From Listeria floridensis FSL S10-1187 (GTDB lineage: Bacteria > Bacillota > Bacilli > Lactobacillales > Listeriaceae), in NCBI RefSeq assembly GCF_000525875.1, contig NZ_AODF01000018.1, forward strand, positions 1-54,039: a stretch of 54,039 nt of DNA, in the 5' to 3' direction. A program made the position numbers and the translations under genes. Positions 1 through 9,012 of the stretch are shown piece after piece (position 1 is the first letter of the stretch; every line of letters starts with the position of its first letter). Below the pieces are notes generated by a model. It was not told where the DNA came from. It saw nothing but the letters and a program-made list of their open reading frames with translations, and searched no databases.

Positions 1-159
1 AGAGGAGGACGCACAGATGTATGGGAATATGTATGAACGGGAACGAGCACGAGCCCGAGGAGAGGCTTCAGGGGACTATACCTATCAGGCGAGCGTCTTA
101 AGAGAACGACTCAAAAGCAAGGAGTTAACCCCGAGTGAACGAATTCGTTTAAGACATGC
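1..159. repeat. Terminal direct repeat, left copy
   Basis: Identical to 53882-54039 apart from one base. Covers the ribosome site and first 47 codons of the helical partner-like gene. It probably marks a sequence present more than once in the genome, where the assembly stopped. Confidence 0.9.
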
Positions 160-460
160 GGAACGAGACCTGATCAAGCAGGCACAAAAAGTCGAGTTAA
201 AATCTGCGGTCAATCAAGAAGCCAATCGTATAGAAGCTCACTTGACGCACAAAATGAGAAACATTCAGAAGAAATATGCCGAAGTACAAGAAGAATTACA
301 TATCCTACAGAGACAATTAAAGGATGCCTTTGACTCTGTGACAGGCGATGCCCGTGCAAGAGTGGTTAGTGACCACACATGCGCGGGATATCGAGCAGAG
401 CCAAGAGGAGCTATATGTAGCATGGTAAGCGATGATGGGCTTAAAAAAACAGATAAATAG
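17..460 (+). CDS. Charged helical protein, putative T7SS partner-like (frameshifted)
   Basis: An AGAGGAGG site lies just upstream of the ATG. The product is almost entirely charged and helix-forming, rich in Arg, Glu, Lys and Gln, with no signal peptide or membrane segment. The frame seems to break near 345-355: after the ATG at 348 the +1 frame reads MPVQEWLVTTHARDIEQSQE and stops at 428, which continues the helical style, whereas the annotated tail (Cys, Gly, Pro rich) does not. The true protein is therefore probably about 136 residues. The first 159 bp of the window are repeated at the right end, directly downstream of a lipase gene. By that context this may be a small helical partner of a type VII secretion substrate. 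I do not recognise the family itself, so the role is inference. Confidence 0.6.
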   Translation: MYGNMYERERARARGEASGDYTYQASVLRERLKSKELTPSERIRLRHAERDLIKQAQKVELKSAVNQEANRIEAHLTHKMRNIQKKYAEVQEELHILQRQLKDAFDSVTGDARARVVSDHTCAGYRAEPRGAICSMVSDDGLKKTDK

Positions 461-543
461 AGAATCCTTTCCCTTCATTCATTAATATCATCAGAAAAAA
501 TTCGATTTTTTACATATTACAACTAGAATGAAAACATTCAAAA

Positions 544-582
544 AAAGAGCAGTTCCTAACAAAATTAGGAGCTGCTTTTTTT
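544..582 (-). terminator. Rho-independent terminator after sensor kinase
   Basis: AGCAGTTCCTA and TAGGAGCTGCT form an 11-bp stem with one G-U pair and a short loop. A-rich flank on the left and T-rich flank on the right would let it work in both directions. It sits at the 3' end of the kinase gene. Confidence 0.8.
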
Positions 583-1891
583 CATGAGTTGGGGATGTGA
601 CTACTTTTCTCTAGCGACATAATTTTTAAACCGGCCGATAAGATATTATTTTGTAGATGATAATTCAGCTCGACATTCGGATAGCGCTTAGCAATGCGAG
701 TGAGGGTGGTAAGCCCGAGCCCCTTATGTTCAGCTTTCGAGGAATAGCCGCGCTTAAAGATATGCCCTAACGATAAGCCGAGATTCGTCGGATTTTTTAC
801 GGTGAAAAAGGTCGTTTGCTTATGATCTTCCGAGATGATCAATTCGATGAAGTACGAACTGCCTTGAAAATTTGTTCTTGCTTCATATGCATTGTTCAAA
901 ATGATTGAAATGGCACGGATGAAGTCAAGTAAGTCAGTCTCGATGTTTGCTAAGTCGTTGGTGATACTGACTTTGCAGGGAATGTCAGTTGTGATGCAAT
1001 TCGAAATAAATTGGTGCAGCAGCGCTTTGATTGGCAAATTTGCAACGAATTCAATTTGTGAATAATATTGGTTTTTGTAGACCGGCATGGTTTGACCTTC
1101 GAGATTTTCAAGAAAAGTCAAGGATTCTTCTATCTTTTGTTCGTGTAGCAAACCCTTCATTGAAATTAGCAAGGCGTTTAAATCATGTTGAAATTCTCTT
1201 GAAAATTCATACATATTTTGCTCAGCGGAAAGTGTTTTTCGAAGCAGTTCATTGTCGGTTTCCAGTTTTTTATATTGAGCGACAAGGTACATGCCGAACA
1301 AGATGATCACGATGGCAAAAGCAATGAAAAAGATGATGTAAGCGACGGGGATGAGATTTTTACTGTCAATGATTTTATGATGAACCGCTAAAGTAAGAAA
1401 GAAAAGCAGAACGAGAAATGGATCAATGATAGAAACGAATCTGCCGGACGGAAGGTAAATGCGATTCCATAGGTTGTATTTTTTTGAAAGATATTGAAGT
1501 AGCCAAGCAATGCCGATTACAAAGGCAGCTTGTGTTGTAAATAAAAGAACGATGAGCTGGGCATGTCCTTCGTGTGACGCTGCAATTTGTTCTGGAAGGT
1601 CGAAAGATAGATACCAAATGAATGTGGAAATCCCATACTGAACCCAAAGGTATAAAGAGGAAAGGTATTTCCTGTTTAAATGGATGCTACTTGCGGCCCA
1701 CTGAATGATAAAGAAAATAATGATCAGCAAGAATAAAACTTCTGTTTTCGCTATCAATAAAATGGTTTCAATCACGATAAGTAAAGCAGACAGAATGACG
1801 ATCTGCTTCTTAGAAAAAAATATTTCCCGATGAACAGCATGATCAAAAAGTAATGCATTGATAGAAAAAGTGTCGTGAGATTATAGGCCAA
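582..1891 (-). CDS. AgrC-like GHKL sensor histidine kinase (N-terminal frameshift)
   Basis: Membrane sensor kinase of the AgrC/ComD type. The N-terminal half holds about six hydrophobic segments. A dimerisation helix with phosphoacceptor His follows in the motif FSREFQHDLNALL. A GHKL ATPase domain ends the protein, with N box ILNNAYEA and G box GLGLTTL. The longest unbroken frame starts at a GTG at 1775, but the reading upstream (SMHYFLIMLFIGKY, in a shifted frame) is clearly another membrane helix. A missing base in the A7 run at 1814-1820 would join them. The start is then ATG 1858, or TTG 1891, which is one base after the regulator's stop and follows a GGGGGG ribosome site. It forms an operon with the LytTR regulator. 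No agrB or agrD gene is present, so the signal is unknown. Confidence 0.85.
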
Positions 1892-1892
1892 T

Positions 1893-2641
1893 TTAACGGT
1901 TCCCCCCTTCTTTAAAATGCTGCAGCACTTTTCGAATGCTCGGCGTATTCAGTTCAAGTGTATTCTCTCCCTCAAACTGGATAAGTCCTCTGGCAGAATC
2001 AATTCCTTTTACTTTCCTCAAATGGATCACATGCGATTTCAGCTCGGTATAAAAATGAGCCGCATCGAGTTTCGCTTTAATATCTTTAATTTTACCGTCA
2101 ATAAATGATTCTCCAAAAATGGTCACGAGCAGTAAAGCATTCCGCATGCCGGGAACGGTTGATAAATATAAGATGTCGTCAAGCGGAACTGAGATGGTTT
2201 CGGTTTGGTTTTTAAAAATGATTTTTTTACTATTTTTTTTGTTTCGTTTGAATGTCTCTTTGGATGCTCGTAAGGCTGGCTAACAATTCTGATGCCAATA
2301 TGTCTTTGTTCGGGGTTTTAAGTAGATAGGCAGCCGGATAGATATTTGCATTGATCATGTTGCGGCCAAAATTGGCAAACGAGGTTAGATAAATGATATA
2401 GCATTTGCTGTTCCGCTTCCTAATTTCCATCCCAATGTCGATCCCCGTGATGGAACTCTTCAAATCAATATCTAAAAAGAATAGGGTATCATCTTTTATT
2501 TCAAGTTCTTCAATGGAAAAAATTCTCGTAACGGCTTGAATATTCCATTTCGGAAATAAAAATGGATCGTGGATTGTGTGCAGCAAATCCATGAAATATG
2601 ACCGAAATTGCAAGTCATCTTCAATAACAAAAATGTCCATC
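1893..2641 (-). CDS. LytTR-family response regulator, AgrA-like (frameshifted)
   Basis: The N-terminal receiver domain starts MDIFVIEDDLQFRSYF, has the phosphoacceptor Asp in FFLDIDL, the conserved Thr in YLTSF and Lys in YLLKT. The C-terminal half is a LytTR DNA-binding domain (KIIFKNQTETISVPLDDILY ... FYTELKSHVIHLRKVKGI). The two halves are in different frames. Removing one T from the T8 run at 2233-2240 joins them into one protein of about 248 residues, the normal AgrA/ComE length. AGGAGG lies ahead of the ATG. The gene is co-transcribed with the kinase and divergent from a Crp-like regulator. Family and frame break are clear; the target genes are unknown. Confidence 0.88.
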
Positions 2642-2729
2642 TCAATTAACCTCCTTTTTCTTCCTATAGGGTACGGGATAAAAATTGTCTTGTCTATATA
2701 GGAAATGTAAAATAAGTTTCGAAACAAAA

Positions 2730-2743
2730 GGAAAGCGCTTTCA
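2730..2743. promoter_or_regulatory. Candidate cre (CcpA) site in divergent control region
   Basis: Contains the perfect 12-bp palindrome GAAAGCGCTTTC, which fits the Gram-positive catabolite-responsive element core. It lies between the two-component operon and the Crp-like gene, so carbon status may control either or both. Confidence 0.55.
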
Positions 2744-2844
2744 AAAATAAATAAAGCTGTATTATATGTGCTAGAATGCATATAAGCTAAAGGAAAGACA
2801 GTGAGGAACGGGAAAAAAAGTGGTCGACAAAAGGAGGCGAAGCG

Positions 2845-3528
2845 ATGGAGGGACATAGAGAAAAAATTAACACGATGAGTTGGGGCATTATTATTGAAGA
2901 ACTGAGATTGAACCAATATCAGAAAGGTCTCGTGAAAACTGTTTCCTATGAGGAAGGGGAGCGAATTCCAGAAAATATGCAGCAGCATATCGGAATTGTT
3001 AAATCAGGCAGTGTATTTTCATTTTTTTCAGATCATAATTCAAATGTTGTGAACTTTTGTTTATCAAACAATCTAATTGGTCTCAGCAACCTTTTTCCAG
3101 ATGATCGTTTAGAGGTTAAACCACTTATGCATCTAGCTCTCAGCAAAGTGGAAATTACCTTGATCAATCAAGAGTATATGCTCAATTACTTTTCAATCCG
3201 ACCAGCATTCATGGAATACTTGATCAAGTGCATTAATAGTTTTTATAAATCGAATATTGAGAATTATATATGTTTGCAAGATGACGTTCATGAACGTGTT
3301 TACCAAGTCATTGAAAAACTGCTGCCGACCCATTACTACGATGGGACAGAGAAAGCGAAGAAAAGTATCAATATATTAAATTTTTTACTTGACCTTTGTC
3401 AAGTACGCTATCAAGAACGTCCTGCACTGGTCGGCTATTTTGTCAGATTCGGTATTTTACACATGGAAGGCGACAGCGTGATTTTTGATTTTCAGGCTAT
3501 TAAATATTCCAAATTGAGAATAACGTAA
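2845..3528 (+). CDS. Crp/Fnr-family (PrfA-like) transcription regulator
   Basis: 227 residues. Residues about 25-130 have the pattern of a cyclic-nucleotide-binding-like beta roll (for example IGIVKSGSVFSFFSDHNSNV), followed by a long dimerisation helix and a short C-terminal region where the winged helix should be. The length matches PrfA-like regulators, a family that is expanded in Listeria. AGGAGGCGAAGCG precedes the ATG. It is divergent from an AgrCA-like pair and upstream of a secreted Ig-repeat protein, which may be its target. The C-terminal helix-turn-helix is not obvious by eye, so DNA-binding specificity cannot be guessed and the family call rests mainly on the sensor domain and length. 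Confidence 0.72.
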   Translation: MEGHREKINTMSWGIIIEELRLNQYQKGLVKTVSYEEGERIPENMQQHIGIVKSGSVFSFFSDHNSNVVNFCLSNNLIGLSNLFPDDRLEVKPLMHLALSKVEITLINQEYMLNYFSIRPAFMEYLIKCINSFYKSNIENYICLQDDVHERVYQVIEKLLPTHYYDGTEKAKKSINILNFLLDLCQVRYQERPALVGYFVRFGILHMEGDSVIFDFQAIKYSKLRIT

Positions 3529-3644
3529 TTTGGAAGTGAAGGAGCATGATGAATTTCGTTTTTAAAGGAGGTGGTGCGGTGACTTAGCTTAGCACAATTA
3601 AATTCGGTTATTTTAAGCAAATTAATAAATATTGGGGGACGGTC

Positions 3645-4970
3645 ATGAAGAGAAAAATGATGAAGAAAATATTTCTATCTACGCTCGCTGCTTCTGTTGT
3701 TATGACTAGTTTTGGTTCATTCAAAGCTAAACCAGTTTCGGCTGAAAATGGTGCAACTGTAAAAGCTCAACGACCAATTTCGGCAAGCGAACGTAATTTA
3801 GCCAAGTATTTAGAGAAAATGGGAATCAAAGTAACCAATTATAACCAAGGATTAACTGATGCGGAAGCAAAGCAAATGGTCGATTATTTGCAAAAGAATC
3901 CCCTTAAGCGGTCAAAACAAATGCGTCCGCGTCAAAGAGAAACTCGAGCAGGTGGTTTGGATACGTCCATTACACGTCTAACCGTGAAAATGAAAAGTTC
4001 GAGTAAAGGAAGCTTTATTTCAAAGTTCACACCGTACAATAGTGAAAACAAGCCATATGTCGGAGAAATGGTTTCTGTGGTAAAACTTCCAATGGAAGGG
4101 TCTATTCCTTTTGGCATAGATATCGGAGGAGAAAGAGCCATTCAAGATTATCGCAAGGGAAACTATGGCGTGCGTTTAATAATGCGTCTCCCGAAAGGTA
4201 TGGATGCAAAGGAAGCATACAAAATTATAGATTGGGAGAAATCCATCTTAAAAACCAATTTATATGTCAGGGTTATCGGAGTTCCTCTTCCGCTTGAAAT
4301 GAGTTTCCCGCTAAAATTTGATCGCTCAAGTATTCAGTTTTCTCCCAAAACGCCAAATGAGCTGAGTATCGTTGTGCGAGGAATGGATAAAAATACGACA
4401 AGTAAAGCAGAATGGGAATCTTATCCGCAATTCGCTAATGAGTCCTTGATGCGCTTAGCTGCAACAACAAATATTGGATCGCTTAGCGGGAGTGCTGAAG
4501 GGAATATTTACATGAATTTCAGCAAGTATGCTGGTAATGAAGATGATAGTTCGCCAGATAAAGTGCTCACAAAAGGCAAGCTTACACCAGCTGAAAACAA
4601 AAAATTTGAGATGCAGATGTTTGTTGTTGATCGATCAGGATTAACGGCGGGGAAGGCTGGTAAAGGAAATATCTCAAATGCGGAAGTCATTCCTGGAAAA
4701 GAGTACGCTTATCAAACAACGAATAATCAAATTCCGACTTGGCGTGAATATATTTCGCTCTGGGACAACCAGCAAGAATTTAATACGGTTCCGGCAAATG
4801 ATCAGGAAGTGATCGGCGAACTTTATGATTTACCCGGTAAGAATATTTTTGAGAGAGAATTAAACTTGAATCTATTGCGAAATGGTGATTTTAACAAATT
4901 CGATCCGAAACGGTTTGACCGAATTGTCGATTACTATACGAAAGAAGAAGTTACTACAGAAAAAAAATAA
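3645..4970 (+). CDS. Secreted Ig-repeat protein, N-terminal part
   Basis: Begins with a clear Sec signal peptide: basic MKRKMMKK, a hydrophobic core and a PVSA cleavage site before ENG. After a basic stretch (residues about 85-105) comes a region of about 330 residues with beta-strand character that I do not recognise. No catalytic motif is visible. The frame stops at 4968-4970 straight after an A8 run at 4960-4967, and the next open frame carries on in the same phase seven bases later. The +1 frame between (NIAEIKINHTPK) reads as sensible protein, so the stop is probably caused by two compensating single-base errors. The real product would be about 930 residues. Confidence 0.75.
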   Translation: MKRKMMKKIFLSTLAASVVMTSFGSFKAKPVSAENGATVKAQRPISASERNLAKYLEKMGIKVTNYNQGLTDAEAKQMVDYLQKNPLKRSKQMRPRQRETRAGGLDTSITRLTVKMKSSSKGSFISKFTPYNSENKPYVGEMVSVVKLPMEGSIPFGIDIGGERAIQDYRKGNYGVRLIMRLPKGMDAKEAYKIIDWEKSILKTNLYVRVIGVPLPLEMSFPLKFDRSSIQFSPKTPNELSIVVRGMDKNTTSKAEWESYPQFANESLMRLAATTNIGSLSGSAEGNIYMNFSKYAGNEDDSSPDKVLTKGKLTPAENKKFEMQMFVVDRSGLTAGKAGKGNISNAEVIPGKEYAYQTTNNQIPTWREYISLWDNQQEFNTVPANDQEVIGELYDLPGKNIFERELNLNLLRNGDFNKFDPKRFDRIVDYYTKEEVTTEKK

Positions 4971-4976
4971 AAAATA

Positions 4977-6452
4977 TTGCAGAAATCAAAATCAATCATA
5001 CGCCAAAAAGGCATCCCTTATAACAAAACAATAGATATTGAATATTCAGGTTCTGTAAAAACGTATGATGGAGTTGAAACACCACTAAGTAAAGCCGTAC
5101 TGAAGACAACCATTGAAACAGAAGTTCCAAAAATTAAATTTGATCCTGTCCCGCCTAAACGTATTCAAACGGGAACAGAGTTGAATCTTGCAGGAACATT
5201 TGACGGCTTAACATCGAAAAGCTTTATTTTGGAATACAAGATTGATGACGGAAATTGGGTGGCTTACAAAAAATACAGTACTTCACCTGGTAATGAAGTG
5301 AAATGGTCAGCTCCAATTTCTAATCTTGCATCCGGAGATCATACCATTCAAGTGAGAGCGACTGACGATTATGGTAAAGAATCCAATTTGCTGAATCAAA
5401 AAATAAGTGTATCTGATTTACCGATTACAAAAGGAAACATTAAACCGAATGTGTATAATATCGGAGACACAAATGTGACTGGAACTTATCAAGGAGATGT
5501 TGCACGGCTTCGCTTATACATCAATGGTGTTTCAGCAGCATGGGGCGGTAGCGTTGAAAAAGGCAAGTTTGTCTTTTATGTAGGAAATCAAAAAATTTCG
5601 CAAAAAGATAAAATAACATTCAATGCTTACGATAAAGAAAATAACTTGCTTGAAGAAAATGTGCCAGTTCAAGTGAGCGAAAAGCAAGTATCCGGAACTA
5701 TAACGCCGGATGTTTACAATCCCGGAAATAAAAACACGACCGGGAAATATACAGGAGAAGTGACAAAGGCTAGCCTGTATGTTAATGGAAAATATATTTC
5801 AACTGGCGGAACTTTTGCGAACGGTAATTTTAGTTACTATGTCGGCAATAAAATAAAAGCTCAAGATAGTGCTTATTTAATTGCAAAAGACAAGAGCGGA
5901 AAAGAATTGGATAGAAAGAACGTTGAAATCAAATCGGTAAATGCAGTCGGAACCATTAGACCTGATTACTATATTGAAGGCAAATCAACAATTGTTGGTA
6001 GTTACACAGGAGACGTATCAAAAGCCCGCCTGATCGTCAATGGAAAAACAATTTCATGGGGCGGTTCTTTTGCAAAAGGACGATTCTCTTATTATGTGAA
6101 ATCGAACCTGATCAAGCAAGGAGCAAGTGTAACGATGGAAGCTTACGATAAAAACGACAAAAAATTAGACAGCAACAATGTACTGGTCAGTGCGACAGAA
6201 AAGGGTTCCTTTACTTCTGCTACCCATATCGTTGGTAGTTCAACAGTCAAAGGAACTTTTACAGGTGATATCAAAATTGCAAAAGTTTACATTAACGGTG
6301 TCGCTAAAGCTTGGGGTGGAGATTTTGGCGGCGGAGCATTTAGCTATTACGTCGGTAAAAATAAAATAAAAACAACCGATATCGTAACCATTGAAGGATA
6401 CACCAAAGATATGAAACTACTTGATACAAAACAAGTAGAATTGAAAAAATAA
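4977..6452 (+). CDS. Secreted Ig-repeat protein, C-terminal part
   Basis: Continuation of the preceding secreted protein. The initiation at the TTG at 4977 has no ribosome site, which supports a single gene. Residues about 50-145 form one Ig-like module (LEYKIDDGNWVAYKKY ... SGDHTIQVRATDDYG). Four tandem modules of about 85 residues follow, each with a G-x-I-x-P-x-x-Y start and a WGG or TGG ... F-x-YYV core. They resemble the Big_15-type bacterial Ig modules of Listeria internalin-like surface proteins. There is no LPXTG motif, GW module or membrane anchor at the C-terminus, so the product is likely released or bound non-covalently. A role in adhesion is inference from the repeat type. Confidence 0.78.
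   Translation: MQKSKSIIRQKGIPYNKTIDIEYSGSVKTYDGVETPLSKAVLKTTIETEVPKIKFDPVPPKRIQTGTELNLAGTFDGLTSKSFILEYKIDDGNWVAYKKYSTSPGNEVKWSAPISNLASGDHTIQVRATDDYGKESNLLNQKISVSDLPITKGNIKPNVYNIGDTNVTGTYQGDVARLRLYINGVSAAWGGSVEKGKFVFYVGNQKISQKDKITFNAYDKENNLLEENVPVQVSEKQVSGTITPDVYNPGNKNTTGKYTGEVTKASLYVNGKYISTGGTFANGNFSYYVGNKIKAQDSAYLIAKDKSGKELDRKNVEIKSVNAVGTIRPDYYIEGKSTIVGSYTGDVSKARLIVNGKTISWGGSFAKGRFSYYVKSNLIKQGASVTMEAYDKNDKKLDSNNVLVSATEKGSFTSATHIVGSSTVKGTFTGDIKIAKVYINGVAKAWGGDFGGGAFSYYVGKNKIKTTDIVTIEGYTKDMKLLDTKQVELKK
5424..6449 (+). repeat. Four tandem Ig-like modules of about 257 bp
   Basis: Units begin near 5424, 5689, 5944 and 6202. Each encodes a variant of G-(N/T/S)-I-x-P ... G-x-(Y/F)-(Q/T)-G-(D/E)-(V/I) ... 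(Y/V)-(I/V)-N-G ... (W/T)-GG ... F-x-YYV. Identity is at protein level only; the DNA has diverged, so expansion is old. Confidence 0.8.
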
Positions 6453-6458
6453 ACAACA

Positions 6459-6496
6459 CCCAAGCACTTTATATCAAATAAAGTGCTTGGGAAATT
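6459..6496 (+). terminator. Rho-independent terminator
   Basis: Perfect 13-bp inverted repeat: CCCAAGCACTTTA at 6459-6471 and TAAAGTGCTTGGG at 6479-6491, followed by AAATTTT. It ends the Ig-repeat gene. Confidence 0.8.
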
Positions 6497-6517
6497 TTAA
6501 AAAATTGATGGAGTGAA

Positions 6518-6986
6518 ATGATGCGAAAAATAGGATTAATCTTACTTAGTGCAGCGCTTTTAGTCATTCTTGGAGCTTGCTCAAGCGGAAATTCCGCTAA
6601 AGAAAAGAAGCGTCCAGTTACAAGAACTGCAACAGAAAAAATGAATAAGCCAATTGTTGTGAACGGGATGGAACTTACAGTTTCACAAGAAAAAACGAGA
6701 TCGGTCAAAGCAGGAAAGCAAATTAAAGATTTATATGGTTTTAAAATCCGCGGAGAAAATATTAGTAACGCCAAGGTTGGACTTGGCTCAATTGATTTCG
6801 TCTTGTTGACAAGTGACGGCAAAGAAGTAAGTATTGATGACAGCTTGGAAACCTTTGGAAATGAAATCGAAAAAAAATAAAATTATTCAAGGAAAAGCCT
6901 ACTTTGCAGTAGATAAACGAGCTAAAGCAGAAAAAATTGCTTATAAACCAGAAAACAAAGTACTGATGACTTGGAAAGTCAAGTAA
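6518..6986 (+). CDS. Small lipoprotein, DUF4352-like (frameshifted)
   Basis: Signal peptide with lipobox LGAC (Cys about residue 21) and a charged linker. A small beta-rich domain follows (PIVVNGMELTVSQEKT ... LYGFKIRGENISNAKVGLG), the pattern of telokin-like DUF4352 lipoproteins. The frame stops at an A8 run (6870-6877). One base fewer gives a continuation NKIIQGKAYFAVDKRAKAEK ending VLMTWKVK at 6986, which is the typical C-terminal strand of this fold. The two-Met start follows GGAG. It lies between a terminator and the exopolysaccharide operon, and there is no visible terminator before the latter. The function is unknown; it is a membrane-anchored extracellular protein. Confidence 0.78.
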
Positions 6987-6997
6987 GGATGAGAAGA

Positions 6998-8306
6998 ATG
7001 AAAATAAATACAATCGGGTTAGGGTATATCGGGTTGCCTACTTCGCTCATGTTTGCTAAACACGGAGTGAACGTAGTCGGCGTGGATATTTCCGAAACGT
7101 TGGTGGATGAACTTAATCAAGGCCAAGTTTCAATAAAAGAACCGGGTGTGGCAGATTATTTAACAAAAGCGTTGGAGGAAAAAAGGTTCCGTGCGAGCCT
7201 TAAGCCAGAGTCTGGGGATGCGTTTATTATCGCAGTGCCGACTCCAAATTCAGCTGATCAATTTGAAAGTTGTGATATTCGCTACCTTGTACAAGCGCTC
7301 CAAGCAGTATTACCAGTTGTGCGAGCTGGAAACACCATTATTATCGAATCTACCATTGCTCCGCGAACAATGGAAGATGTCATTCAGCCTTTCTTTGAAA
7401 CAGCGGGATTTACAATCGGAAGAGACCTTTTTTTTGGCGCATTGTCCAGAAAGAGTATTGCCAGGAAAAATACTAGAAGAACTTGTTCAAAATAATCGTA
7501 TCATTGGCGGAATTACAGAAACTTGTGCAGCAAAAGGCAAAGCACTGTATTCACTTTTTGTTGAAGGGACGATCATCGAGACAAAAGCAAGTATCGCCGA
7601 ACTCGCTAAGCTGATGGAAAATACCTATCGCGATGTCAATATCGCACTGTCAAATGAACTTGTTCAAGTGGGGGAAAAGCTTAATATCAATGCACTCGAA
7701 GTGATTAAAATTGCCAATCAGCATCCTCGCGTGAACTTGCACCAACCTGGTCCGGGCGTTGGCGGACACTGCCTTGCGGTCGACCCGTATTTCATTGTGG
7801 CAGAAGCTCCGCGAGAAACGAAGCTCATCCAAGCGGCGAGACACGTCAACCGCGAAATGCCGGACTTTATCGTGCAACAGCTACTGGATATGCTGGATCT
7901 ACATCAAGGCAAGGTTATAACCCTACTTGGATTAAGCTATAAAGGCAATACAGAAGATGTACGAGAAAGCCCAGCTGTTAATGTCCTTAATCGGCTCCGA
8001 AAAATAACACAGCTTGACATTCGTATTTTTGATCCGCATTTGCCGGAAATCAGTACATCCAACCTTGAACAAGCCTTAACAGATAGCGATTTAGCAGTTA
8101 TTCTCACAGACCATAGCGATTTCAAGTCTTTTTCGTCTGAAGTTGTTCAGTTGATGAAAAATCGTGTCTTATTTGATACGCGAAATATTTTAACAGATAC
8201 ATCTGACTTTGATGAAATTTATACACTCGGCAGCCTTTCTAAAAAAAGGCAAACAATAACCGAAACGGTAAAAATCAGGAGAGAAAAGCATGACAGAGCA
8301 AATTGA
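6998..8306 (+). CDS. wecC: UDP-N-acetyl-D-mannosamine dehydrogenase (frameshifted)
   Basis: UDP-glucose/GDP-mannose dehydrogenase superfamily, oxidising UDP-ManNAc to UDP-ManNAcA with NAD. The Rossmann motif GLGYIG is at residues 6-11. The central domain has LMENTYRDVNIALSNEL and the catalytic Cys motif GPGVGGHCLAVDPYF; the C-terminal domain carries GLSYKGNTEDVRESP. The frame breaks in the T8 run at 7428-7435. With seven T it reads RDLFLAHCPERVLPG, the expected family sequence. The start is chosen at MKINTIGLGYIG because longer starts precede the Rossmann strand without a ribosome site. It heads the polysaccharide operon. No UDP-GlcNAc 2-epimerase is next to it, so UDP-ManNAc must come from elsewhere. 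A UDP-glucose-type substrate is less likely but not excluded. Confidence 0.88.
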
Positions 8307-9012
8307 TTTGCAAAAAATATTTACCACTGCAAAACGTAATTTTGGCTGGTCTTGTCTCATCATCGCTGTTTCTGTTTTCTTCATGTTTGTCTATCTTACT
8401 TTTGTGGCGCATCCGAGTTACCAGAAAAGCACCCAAATTATCGTCAATCAGTATGAAAGCAAGACGCGAAACGGCATCGAAGCACAAAGTGTTCAAGCAG
8501 ATTTACAGCTAGTGAACACTTACAGCACAATCGTGATGAGTCCGCGTATTTTAGGCGAAGTGAACAAGAAACTCGGAATGCAGTACAGCACTCAAGCCTT
8601 AGCCAATATGATTCAAGTGAAAAATACAACGAACTCACAAATTATAGAGATTAGCGTGGAAAGTTCAAAGCCGAAACAAGCCGCGCAAATTGCGAATCTT
8701 GTTGCCGCTACGTTTGTCAAGGAAACACCGAAGATTATGAAAATTGATAATGTCAAAGTTCTTTCAAATGCTGAATACACTGGTGATGAATCGCCAGTAA
8801 AACCGCGAAAAGCTCTAATGCTCGTGTTAGCCTTTTTCCTTGGCTTATTTCTAGCTTTTGGATTTATTGTAATTAAACTCTTTGCAGATCGTACTTTCAC
8901 ATCGGCAGAAGAAATTGAAGAATTATTAGAAGTCCATGTATTAGGCGAAGTGAGTGAGATTTCTGCGCAAGCAGATAATTTTATCCAAACAAGAAAGGAG
9001 TCGGGTGAATGA
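8290..9012 (+). CDS. Wzz/CapA-type chain-length determinant, kinase modulator
   Basis: 240 residues. One N-terminal membrane helix (SCLIIAVSVFFMFVYLTFVA), an extracytoplasmic domain with Wzz features (SYQKSTQIIVNQ, VKNTTNSQIIEISVES), the proline-rich PVKPRKALML and a second helix ALMLVLAFFLGLFLAFGFIV. This is the arrangement of Gram-positive polysaccharide co-polymerases such as CapA, YveK and EpsA, which set chain length and activate the partner tyrosine kinase. It starts 16 bp inside the end of the dehydrogenase gene after an AGGAGAG site, and overlaps the kinase gene by 4 bp, so the two are translationally coupled as is usual. Confidence 0.9.
   Translation: MTEQIDLQKIFTTAKRNFGWSCLIIAVSVFFMFVYLTFVAHPSYQKSTQIIVNQYESKTRNGIEAQSVQADLQLVNTYSTIVMSPRILGEVNKKLGMQYSTQALANMIQVKNTTNSQIIEISVESSKPKQAAQIANLVAATFVKETPKIMKIDNVKVLSNAEYTGDESPVKPRKALMLVLAFFLGLFLAFGFIVIKLFADRTFTSAEEIEELLEVHVLGEVSEISAQADNFIQTRKESGE

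Noticed and set aside
1031..1306. Plus-strand reading frame inside the sensor kinase gene
   Set aside because: It is a shadow of the minus-strand kinase, with no ribosome site and no sensible composition. The same applies to other frames antisense to recognised genes, such as 16.9-18.3 kb and 42.1-43.1 kb.
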